A stretch of 5,551 nt of DNA. Source: Desulfurococcales archaeon (GTDB lineage Archaea > Thermoproteota > Thermoprotei_A > Sulfolobales > NBVN01). A program made the translations under genes and the position numbers. The stretch is from assembly GCA_021160415.1 (NCBI GenBank), contig JAGHCP010000114.1, positions 1 through 5,551 on the forward strand, in the 5' to 3' direction. A model generated the notes under the pieces. The model saw only the letters and a list, made by a program, of their open reading frames with translations. It searched no databases and had not been told where the DNA came from. Shown here piece after piece: positions 1-5,193 of this stretch (positions are counted from its first letter, which is position 1; each line of letters starts with the position of its first letter).

Positions 1-513
1 ATCTCAACCTTTGGGGGCTTCCTGAAGCTTTGGAGGGAGGGGGATATTTTCAGGAGGGCTGAGGTGAGGGTGAGGGGGGAGCTCCCAGTCGTCATAGCGT
101 ACGTTGAGAGGAAGGTCACCACGAAGGAAATGGTTGGCAGGGTTAAGAACCTCCTTGAAAGGTACGGAGCTCTGGTGGAGGGGATAATGGACTTGATAGG
201 TAAGGTCACGCTGAGGGCTGAGGAGGCTTTGAGCCGCGGAGACCTCGAAACCGTCGGTGAGTTAATGAACATTAATCAGGGGTTGCTGGAGGCGTTAGGG
301 GTTTCCGACATCAGGCTCAGTGAGCTAACCCACGTGGCCAGATCTGCGGGGGCTCTCGGCGCTAAGCTCACCGGAGCCGGGGGAGGGGGCGCCATTATAG
401 CTCTAGCCCCGAGTAACGCTGATAAGGTCGAGGTTGCCTTAAGGCTTAAGGCATCATTAACTCTGAGAACGGCCTTCGGCGTCGAGGGGGTCAGGTTCGA
501 GAAGGTTCAGTAG
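1..513 (+). CDS. mvk: Mevalonate kinase, C-terminal half (5' end outside window)
   Basis: The frame is open from base 1, so the gene begins left of the window; the in-frame GTG at 64 is internal. 170 residues are visible, roughly the second half of a typical 310-330 residue archaeal mevalonate kinase. The enzyme phosphorylates mevalonate with ATP in the cytoplasm, an early step toward isoprenoid lipids. Evidence seen: an STFGG segment at residues 2-6 (family form STYGG), a TTKEMVGRV segment around 40-48, LMNINQGLLEALGVS at about 88-102, and the third GHMP-kinase motif GAKLTGAGGGG at about 120-130, the glycine-rich phosphate loop. The first two GHMP motifs lie outside the window. The stop TAG (511-513) overlaps the convergent HD gene by 7 bp. 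The LGVS and GALGAKLTGAGGGG combination points to mevalonate kinase rather than homoserine kinase or another GHMP kinase. Confidence 0.95.
   Translation: MSTFGGFLKLWREGDIFRRAEVRVRGELPVVIAYVERKVTTKEMVGRVKNLLERYGALVEGIMDLIGKVTLRAEEALSRGDLETVGELMNINQGLLEALGVSDIRLSELTHVARSAGALGAKLTGAGGGGAIIALAPSNADKVEVALRLKASLTLRTAFGVEGVRFEKVQ
435..453. repeat. 8-bp inverted repeat inside the 3' end of the mevalonate kinase gene
   Basis: TGCCTTAA (435-442) and TTAAGGCA (446-453) are perfectly complementary around GGC. The left part also forms the palindrome GCCTTAAGGC (436-445). It encodes residues within VALRLKAS and lies about 60 bases before the stop. It could be chance or a local RNA hairpin; no function is evident. 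Confidence 0.4.
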
Positions 514-1832
514 AAGGTCCTGCTCTCCGACCCTTTGAACACCGTGCTCGCTAAGCTCCTCAGGACTTCAGAGTGCTGGGAATACTTGCTCTTTATGTAT
601 ATCCTCACGAAAGCTATTTCCGAGGGCATATGACCCATGACGGTCTCCCTCACAGGTGCTTCGGTGACTTCGCCGTCAGGACCCATGATCTGAACGATGC
701 TCTCCTCGAACATCGGGTTCGTGGGGAGCTTCGGCGTGTCCACGAACACTATGTCTTCATCGGAGCCTAGATTCGCTATTGACTTCAGCCTGGATTCGAG
801 CTCCTCCTTAATTATTCTCCTGCTGAAGCTCAGGAAGACCTTGGTGTTCGGGTCGACCGGCAGTACCGCCTGATACACGGCTTTGTAAGGGACTTTCCTG
901 TTAAGGATGTACCTCGCCTCCTCCAGCTTCCTGACTTCCGGGTGATTAAGCACGTACTCATCATCAAGCCACTGGTACTTCCTAACGTCCTCAACTGCCT
1001 CCCTGAACCCCAAGATGTCCTGAGCCTTAATCAGCATCTCACCAGCTATCTTATCGAAAGCCCTCGTAGTCTTATGGAAGTACACCGTCTTAAACATGAA
1101 GACCCTGGCTATCAGGAGGTGCTCAAGCACGTCCTTAGCTTTGTAGTCGAGGACGAGCCTGTCGTTAATGACCTGCGAGTTGTAGGCAAGCCTTTCCCAG
1201 TCAAGCCCTATGCCGTAATTAGCCCCGGTGTACATGGAGTCCCTTATCAGGTAATCTATGAGGTCCGCGCTGTAAGGCCCCTTAATTATGTAGTAAAGGG
1301 ACCTCTCACTCACGCCGTCACTTATCTGGGACGTTAAAGGCCAGACCTCTGTTGTGGGGGCCTCAATCATCTTACCCATGTCCTTTGCGGACACCCCTAA
1401 CTCCTTCTCAATGAACTTATCGAAGCACCCCGCAAGGTCTGGATCCTCCATGACGAGCCTGCCCCCTATGACTTCATGGTTAGTGCCGTAATTCACCAGC
1501 ACGTGGTCCTCGAAGGTGTGGGAGAATGGGCCGTGGCCCACGTCATGGAGGAGCCCAAGAAGCCTTGCTATACTTACTAAGCGATCAACGTCGCCTGAAG
1601 GGATATCAAGCTTTGAATATATGTGCTCGGCGAAAACGCCAGCGACGTGCATGACCCCCAGGGAGTGTGAGAAGCGTGTGTGCATAGCCCCCGGGTAGAC
1701 AAGGTATGTGGTTGAGAGCTGCTTAAGCCTCCTCAACCTCTGGAAAGGGGGGGAGTCAATCAAGCACCTTTCGTGGGGGTAGACCCTAACGTAGCCGTGC
1801 ACCGGGTCCTTAATGAGCGTGTAGTCCCCCAT
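507..1832 (-). CDS. HD-domain phosphohydrolase, SAMHD1/dGTPase-like
   Basis: A 441-residue soluble protein of the HD superfamily close to SAMHD1 and YwfO-type dNTP triphosphohydrolases. The N-terminus has the family opening KDPVHGYVRV (residues 8-17) and PPFQRLRRLKQLS (28-40). Metal site as seen: H56 in TRFSHS, H96-D97 in LLHDVGHGPFSH, and D190 in ADLIDYLIRD. Y194 and D198 match the SAMHD1 Tyr315 and Asp319 positions, and R53 and H119 match its Arg164 and His233, so all catalytic positions are intact. The last ~200 residues form a helical and alpha/beta C-terminal part whose specificity cannot be read. Likely activity is hydrolysis of dNTPs to nucleoside plus triphosphate; another nucleotide substrate is possible. 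The ATG at 1832 is chosen because it gives the canonical N-terminus and has AGGAAGG four bases upstream. It is last in the minus-strand array, 56 bp after the DUF2070 gene. An inverted repeat abuts its start. Confidence 0.93.
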   Translation of the reverse strand: MGDYTLIKDPVHGYVRVYPHERCLIDSPPFQRLRRLKQLSTTYLVYPGAMHTRFSHSLGVMHVAGVFAEHIYSKLDIPSGDVDRLVSIARLLGLLHDVGHGPFSHTFEDHVLVNYGTNHEVIGGRLVMEDPDLAGCFDKFIEKELGVSAKDMGKMIEAPTTEVWPLTSQISDGVSERSLYYIIKGPYSADLIDYLIRDSMYTGANYGIGLDWERLAYNSQVINDRLVLDYKAKDVLEHLLIARVFMFKTVYFHKTTRAFDKIAGEMLIKAQDILGFREAVEDVRKYQWLDDEYVLNHPEVRKLEEARYILNRKVPYKAVYQAVLPVDPNTKVFLSFSRRIIKEELESRLKSIANLGSDEDIVFVDTPKLPTNPMFEESIVQIMGPDGEVTEAPVRETVMGHMPSEIAFVRIYIKSKYSQHSEVLRSLASTVFKGSESRTFY

Positions 1833-1835
1833 AAC

Positions 1836-1860
1836 GCCTTCCTAAGTTATTTAGGAAGGC
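1836..1860. promoter_or_regulatory. Perfect 10-bp inverted repeat directly upstream of the HD gene
   Basis: The arms GCCTTCCTAA (1836-1845) and TTAGGAAGGC (1851-1860) are perfectly complementary around a 5-base spacer (GTTAT). The element ends 3 bases before the ATG at 1832 and lies between a TATA-like box (1867-1874) and the start codon. As DNA it could be an operator for a dimeric repressor. As RNA it could form a hairpin that hides the SD AGGAAGG, but only if transcription starts upstream, for example by read-through from DUF2070. A promoter start near 1845 would leave out the distal arm. The symmetry is seen; the regulatory role is inferred. Confidence 0.6.
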
Positions 1861-1866
1861 CAGCAG

Positions 1867-1874
1867 TATTAAAT
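1867..1874 (-). promoter_or_regulatory. TATA-like box for the HD gene
   Basis: On the minus strand this reads ATTTAATA, centred about 38 bases before the ATG at 1832. With the usual archaeal spacing of about 26 bases from TATA centre to transcription start, RNA would begin near 1845, giving a leader of about 12 bases that contains the SD AGGAAGG (1843-1837). It lies just past the DUF2070 stop codon, so the HD gene may have its own promoter as well as read-through. Confidence 0.45.
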
Positions 1875-1888
1875 GGTATTACTGCCCC

Positions 1889-3604
1889 TCAGAAAAGCGT
1901 CAAGTATATCATTATGGGGAGAATGTTAATCGCTAGTAGGAGGAGCATTAGCCCTTTCTCACCTTTCCTCCCCAGAACTGAGAGAGCGCTTATTAGGTCG
2001 AAGATCTTATCGCCGGCAACCCTAACCCCCGGTATTACCGCCTCGAAAGCTGAAAGCTTAGCGGGACGTAGATCCTTAATGGCTTCCTTCACAGCAGACT
2101 TAACTGCCTCCGTCAGGGATCCACATTCCTGCACCACGTCGTACGGGGCTTCCTGGAAAGAAGCCGCGCAGCTGTGATCATCTGGCGTCACAACCTCAAC
2201 ATCGTCTAAGCCTTCCTCCCTAACCAACCTCTCCAGCTCGACATGGTACTCCCCATCCATATTGTTTCCGTACACGTACACTATGCCGTACCTCATCCCC
2301 TCCACCTCCAGAACCACGGCCTTAACCACGTTTCTGCAGACCCCTCTACACCACCCTTTAAACTCCGCCTCCCCGAACCCAACCTTAAAGTCCTTTCCTT
2401 CCCTACAGTCATACCTCCTCAGCACGTCGTCTACTAAAGGCCTGAGCTCGGATAGGTCGTCCACTTTAGGCCCCCTGAAGGAATGAGAGTCAGCCACAGC
2501 TACGACCTTGGGTGACTTGCTGTGCGTCTCCAGCAATTGCCACAGAGCTGAGGGTAGGTCGTCGTTCCCTTTCTTCTTGTTGATTAGGAGGAGAGCTAAA
2601 GCTGACGGGCTTGGGAACGTCAGAGCTTCCCAACCGTCAGGCTCCCTCACCCTGTACGAGGTGCAAACACCCTCCCCACCCCCATCACCAGACACCCACC
2701 CCTTAATGAGCTCGGCAACCTTCGATGCGAGGGCTTCTGAATCCTTGGATGAGGCGACATTGTGCTCGTGGGAACCAGCTGTGTGGAACGTGAGGACCTT
2801 AACCCCTCCTTCAAGCCTTGACTCCAGCTGGTAAATGAAGCTCGCCGACCCAACGTTACGGAAGGGGCCGTAGTGTATTGATGGGAAAACTAGGGCCACG
2901 GGGTCAGCGCCTTCCCTCCTGTAGATAAGTGTCTTCACCTTCACATCCGTTACCTCACCCACCGAAGAGAAAACCTCGTCCATACTTGCCGGGTCGTCCG
3001 TGAACCACGTTTTGAGGAAGGACCTCGTCACCCATAGGGGGGAGACCCCGCTTAACTTTCTGCCCAGCCACTCGACGTACATCCAGAACACGTTACCCAC
3101 GAGTATCGAGGAGAGCTCCGTTAGGGCTGCCCCCGCTAAGGTGTTAGGGGTTAAGGTACCTAGAAGCCTGTTCGCCGCGGCGAACCCGAGGATGGGGGCG
3201 AAGGTCGAGATAAGCAGCGCCTTTAGAGGCGTTAAGAACGCCGTGAGCACGAGGAATATGAGGCCTGTCCCTGCGAGGAGGCCTGTCCCCCTGAACCCTG
3301 TAAGGCGGAAGAATATGAGTTCCGCGGGGAGTGATGTGATGAATATCGCTGCGGCAAGGCCGAGAACCCTCTTAGCTGAGAACATGTTGCTTACTAGGAG
3401 AGGCATGAAGACTAGGTAGAAAACGCCCCCTATTATTAGGTACTGCTCGACGGATCTCAGGAGGGAGTGAAGGGTTAATGGAGGGACTCCGTTAACCAGA
3501 CCCACACCGACGAGGATACCTACGTATATCGCGACCAGCCTTCCAGGGGATGGCAGGAAAAACAGCCGTCCATAGTACTTGCTCACCACTTCCTCTGCGT
3601 CCAT
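1889..3604 (-). CDS. DUF2070-family archaeal membrane protein
   Basis: A 571-residue membrane protein that I assign to the archaeal DUF2070 family by its overall plan and motifs; the biochemical function of the family is unknown. About six hydrophobic segments lie at roughly 22-40, 52-73, 79-99, 106-124, 127-150 and 158-180. A soluble domain spans about 190-545, and one more membrane segment lies at 551-569 near the C-terminus. The soluble domain holds clustered polar residues: HYGPF (244-248) followed by GS (252-253), FHTAGSHEHN (273-282), ADSHS (371-375), YGNNMDGEYH (445-454) and PDDHS (474-478). Repeated Asp/His/Asn clusters of this kind resemble a metal-dependent hydrolase site, which is inference. 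ATG at 3604 is preceded by GGGGAG only 2 bases away; the GTG codons at 3589 and 3586 are possible alternatives. It sits between the RCK_C membrane protein and the HD hydrolase. Confidence 0.85.
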   Translation of the reverse strand: MDAEEVVSKYYGRLFFLPSPGRLVAIYVGILVGVGLVNGVPPLTLHSLLRSVEQYLIIGGVFYLVFMPLLVSNMFSAKRVLGLAAAIFITSLPAELIFFRLTGFRGTGLLAGTGLIFLVLTAFLTPLKALLISTFAPILGFAAANRLLGTLTPNTLAGAALTELSSILVGNVFWMYVEWLGRKLSGVSPLWVTRSFLKTWFTDDPASMDEVFSSVGEVTDVKVKTLIYRREGADPVALVFPSIHYGPFRNVGSASFIYQLESRLEGGVKVLTFHTAGSHEHNVASSKDSEALASKVAELIKGWVSGDGGGEGVCTSYRVREPDGWEALTFPSPSALALLLINKKKGNDDLPSALWQLLETHSKSPKVVAVADSHSFRGPKVDDLSELRPLVDDVLRRYDCREGKDFKVGFGEAEFKGWCRGVCRNVVKAVVLEVEGMRYGIVYVYGNNMDGEYHVELERLVREEGLDDVEVVTPDDHSCAASFQEAPYDVVQECGSLTEAVKSAVKEAIKDLRPAKLSAFEAVIPGVRVAGDKIFDLISALSVLGRKGEKGLMLLLLAINILPIMIYLTLF

Positions 3605-3606
3605 CG

Positions 3607-3612
3607 CTCCCC
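3607..3612 (-). promoter_or_regulatory. Possible ribosome binding site of the DUF2070 gene, unusually close to the ATG
   Basis: GGGGAG on the minus strand ends 2 bases before ATG 3604, closer than is usual. A second purine-rich stretch, GAGGAA, lies just inside the gene (3595-3590) ahead of two GTG codons at 3589 and 3586. The true start could therefore be a GTG 5 or 6 codons in. The ATG is kept as the simpler choice. Confidence 0.4.
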
Positions 3613-3613
3613 A

Positions 3614-3631
3614 GCCTAAGGGGATTTAGGC
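3614..3631. promoter_or_regulatory. 6-bp inverted repeat upstream of the DUF2070 gene
   Basis: The arms GCCTAA (3614-3619) and TTAGGC (3626-3631) flank GGGGAT. The element sits in the 35-bp gap between the stop of the RCK_C gene and the ATG at 3604. It shares the core CCTAA-spacer-TTAGG with the longer repeat before the HD gene (spacers of 6 and 5 bases) and occupies the same place between a TATA-like box and the start codon. No T-run follows it on the minus strand, so an intrinsic terminator is unlikely. Confidence 0.45.
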
Positions 3632-3637
3632 GGTGGG

Positions 3638-3647
3638 AATTAATTTC
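3638..3647 (-). promoter_or_regulatory. TATA-like box with BRE-like purines for the DUF2070 gene
   Basis: The minus strand reads GAAATTAATT, centred about 38 bases before the ATG at 3604, with GAAA resembling a BRE purine element. It overlaps the stop codon of the preceding RCK_C gene (TAA, 3642-3640). The predicted start near 3615 would leave a leader of about 11 bases. The position matches that of the HD gene's box. AT-rich stretches are common, so confidence is modest. Confidence 0.4.
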
Positions 3648-4446
3648 TATGCTTTCCCTCCCTCATCAGTCTTTCCTCGTCAGCCCTCTCCTCCTGCTCC
3701 CTCAGGGCCTGCTTAGCCATGGCCCTCGCGTGCTCGAGCTCGCCCTTCACACCCTTTATCCTCTCAGGCAGGTTGCTGAGGACCTCACTAGGTCCGTAGC
3801 ACACTAAGGTGTCTCCTGCCTCAAGCCTTAAGTCAAGGCTCGGCACACCTAAGTAAACCTCCTCCTTACCGCTCCGTTTATACACAGCCAAAACGAGGAC
3901 GCCCTCATCCCGAAGACGCAGCTCTCTCAGAGTCCTACCCTCCAACCAACTGCCTGGCTTCACCTTAACTAGCGAGATGGAATAGCCCTTGCTTAGGCCT
4001 AGAAGCATTTCGTAGTCGAAAACTCTTAAATGCGTCCACTTGGTAAGGGCCGCCTCAATAAATCTGCTTAAACCCTTATCCACGAGCTTCGACTTTCCGA
4101 AGATATAGAGTGCGACTAGGCCTGCACCCATCCACACCCCGTTATACATCATCTCCGTGGGAGTGTTCCCTACGAAGGTCAGCACTAGTGTGGCCATCGC
4201 TGACGTGAGTCCGGCACTACCTAAGAGCATGAGGAACCTTATTATCCTCCTCCTCACTGGATGTGAGACAACGTACTCCGACTCGGAAGTCGTGAAGCCC
4301 ACGCCTGAGAACGCTGACTGGGCCTGGAAGGCGGCGACATCCCTTGAGAGGCCCGTCATTGTCAGCGCCACAGTCCCTATCCTCACGACAAGTATCGAGA
4401 AAAGCACCACCAGGAGGAACGTCAGTAGGGGGACGTAGCCCAGCAC
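3640..4446 (-). CDS. Membrane protein with a Trk-like pore-loop motif and a C-terminal RCK_C (TrkA-C) domain
   Basis: A 268-residue protein with a hydrophobic segment at about 5-30, a conserved stretch FQAQSAFSGVGFTTSESE (40-57), then SHPVRRR (61-67), and membrane segments at about 68-92 and 101-117. An RCK_C/TrkA-C domain spans about 145-225 (SLVKVKPGSWLEGRTLREL, then LEAGDTLVCYGP), and a charged, probably coiled-coil tail runs from about 229 to 268. There is no Rossmann (TrkA-N) domain. This arrangement occurs in uncharacterised TrkA-C membrane proteins of archaea and Firmicutes. RCK_C domains bind small ligands and gate ion transporters, so a role in cation transport, perhaps with TrkH/TrkA, is inferred from domain and context. 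GVGFTT resembles the Trk selectivity-filter signature. Start GTG 4446 is supported by GGTGG at 4455-4451; an in-frame stop at 4470-4468 rules out a start further upstream than 4467. It lies 36 bp after trkA. Confidence 0.85.
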   Translation of the reverse strand: MLGYVPLLTFLLVVLFSILVVRIGTVALTMTGLSRDVAAFQAQSAFSGVGFTTSESEYVVSHPVRRRIIRFLMLLGSAGLTSAMATLVLTFVGNTPTEMMYNGVWMGAGLVALYIFGKSKLVDKGLSRFIEAALTKWTHLRVFDYEMLLGLSKGYSISLVKVKPGSWLEGRTLRELRLRDEGVLVLAVYKRSGKEEVYLGVPSLDLRLEAGDTLVCYGPSEVLSNLPERIKGVKGELEHARAMAKQALREQEERADEERLMREGKHRN

Positions 4447-4450
4447 CTTA

Positions 4451-4455
4451 CCACC
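4451..4455 (-). promoter_or_regulatory. Ribosome binding site deciding the GTG start of the RCK_C membrane protein
   Basis: GGTGG on the minus strand lies 4 bases before GTG 4446. There is no ATG, GTG or TTG between this site and the in-frame stop TAA at 4470-4468, so GTG 4446 is the only upstream start available. Confidence 0.55.
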
Positions 4456-4481
4456 GGTGATGAACCCTTAATTACCCCGGC

Positions 4482-4491
4482 ATTAAGTTTT
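4482..4491 (-). promoter_or_regulatory. TATA-like box upstream of the RCK_C membrane protein gene
   Basis: The minus strand reads AAAACTTAAT across the end of trkA, centred about 40 bases before GTG 4446. Its placement is the same as for the two genes downstream. The predicted transcript would start near 4460 and carry the GGTGG site in a leader of about 13 bases. It overlaps the trkA stop codon (4485-4483). Confidence 0.3.
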
Positions 4492-5145
4492 TTGGTTCTT
4501 CCCAGTGAGAACTTCCTGAACCTTCCTGAGCAGACCCTCCTTAACTATCACGACCAACGTGTCTCCCTTCCTGACCTTAACGTCATCCCTAGGGATTATG
4601 AATTCGTCACCCCTATACAGGGCTACGGGGTGAGACCCTTCGGGCAGTCCTAGGTCAGCTATCCTCTTCCCGTCCAAGTTAGGAGGTATGACCGCCGTGT
4701 GGAAGCGGGCATCTCCCCTTATGAGGGCCCCCAGGTTAGCGAGGCTGAAGCCCTTAACCATTGAGACGGCTTGAAGGGCGCCTAACTTCGTAGGTATGAC
4801 TAAGTGGTTAAACCCAAGCGTTATCGCTAAGTCCTCATAGGAAGGGTCAGACAGCATGAGAATCACGTCCTTCACCCCAGCCGACTTCGCCAGGAGCGCC
4901 GAAATCAAGTTATCCTTATCCTCACCCGATAAAGCCATGAAGAAATCAACCCCCTCAATACCCAGCTCCTTGAGGGCCTTAGGGGACTTCGGGTCTGCGC
5001 GAAAGACGCGGCAGTCCAAGGTCTCCGAAAGCTCCTTAGCTCTCGCAGGGTCGTTGAGGATTACCGTCACGTCGTAGCCCGCCCTAATCAACTGCTTCGC
5101 AACCTCCTCAGCAAGGAGGGTCCCGCCCGCCACAACAACCTTCAA
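4483..5145 (-). CDS. trkA: TrkA-like K+ uptake regulator (RCK_N + RCK_C) with a degenerate nucleotide site
   Basis: A cytoplasmic RCK protein of about 220 residues that should assemble as a ring under the TrkH pore encoded just upstream. The N-terminal Rossmann-type domain (about 1-135) is recognisable from MKVVVAGG, GYDVTVILNDPARAKEL, LGIEGVDFFMALSGEDKDNL and SDPSYEDLAITLGFNHLVIP. The RCK_C domain covers about 142-214 (LDGKRIADLGLPEG, VRKGDTLVVIV). Unusually, the GxGxxG loop is GGTLLA (7-12), and the acidic residue at the end of strand 2 is leucine (L30). The start is TTG 5145, because it gives the canonical MKVVV opening and has AGGTG five bases upstream. TTG 5169 would add eight residues but has no SD. 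The gap after trkH is 48 bp from this start. Fold and context make a TrkA role likely; the ligand is uncertain. Confidence 0.88.
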   Translation of the reverse strand: MKVVVAGGTLLAEEVAKQLIRAGYDVTVILNDPARAKELSETLDCRVFRADPKSPKALKELGIEGVDFFMALSGEDKDNLISALLAKSAGVKDVILMLSDPSYEDLAITLGFNHLVIPTKLGALQAVSMVKGFSLANLGALIRGDARFHTAVIPPNLDGKRIADLGLPEGSHPVALYRGDEFIIPRDDVKVRKGDTLVVIVKEGLLRKVQEVLTGKNQKT

Positions 5146-5150
5146 GCAAC

Positions 5151-5155
5151 CACCT
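5151..5155 (-). promoter_or_regulatory. Ribosome binding site deciding the trkA TTG start
   Basis: AGGTG on the minus strand lies 5 bases before TTG 5145. This favours a protein starting MKVVVAGG over the 8-residue longer version from TTG 5169, which lacks a purine-rich site. Confidence 0.5.
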
Positions 5156-5174
5156 AAGGAAGTATTCAAGATCG

Positions 5175-5185
5175 TAACTATTAAG
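5175..5185 (-). promoter_or_regulatory. Weak TATA-like box between trkH and trkA
   Basis: The minus strand reads CCTTAATAGTT, about 35 bases before TTG 5145, in the 48-bp gap after trkH. The spacing matches the boxes ahead of the later genes, but the match is poor and trkA is probably also co-transcribed with trkH. Confidence 0.22.
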
Positions 5186-5193
5186 GGAGGCGT

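Noticed and set aside
64..66. GTG at 64 as the start of the mevalonate kinase
   Set aside because: The frame stays open to base 1 and the upstream residues (STFGG) match conserved mevalonate kinase sequence, so the gene starts outside the window.
942..1337. Plus-strand open frame of 131 codons opposite the HD gene
   Set aside because: It is antisense to the middle of the HD protein and the translation has no recognisable domain; the HD frame carries the conserved motifs.
1773..2177. Plus-strand open frame of 134 codons across the HD start and the DUF2070 3' end
   Set aside because: It lies opposite two well-supported genes and their gap, and its translation shows no recognisable domain, so it is a shadow frame.
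3000..3419. Plus-strand open frame of 139 codons opposite DUF2070
   Set aside because: It is antisense to the membrane segments of DUF2070 and its open length follows from the hydrophobic codon pattern on the other strand.
3824..3840. Inverted repeat AGCCTT / AAGGCT within the RCK_C domain coding sequence
   Set aside because: A 6-bp stem inside a conserved coding region is expected by chance in this sequence and has no positional support.
4467..4487. Inverted repeat CTTAAT / ATTAAG with a 9-base spacer between trkA and the RCK_C gene
   Set aside because: The arms are short, AT-rich and made partly of the trkA stop codon. The repeat lacks the CCTAA/TTAGG core and has no T-run on the minus strand, so neither terminator nor operator is supported.
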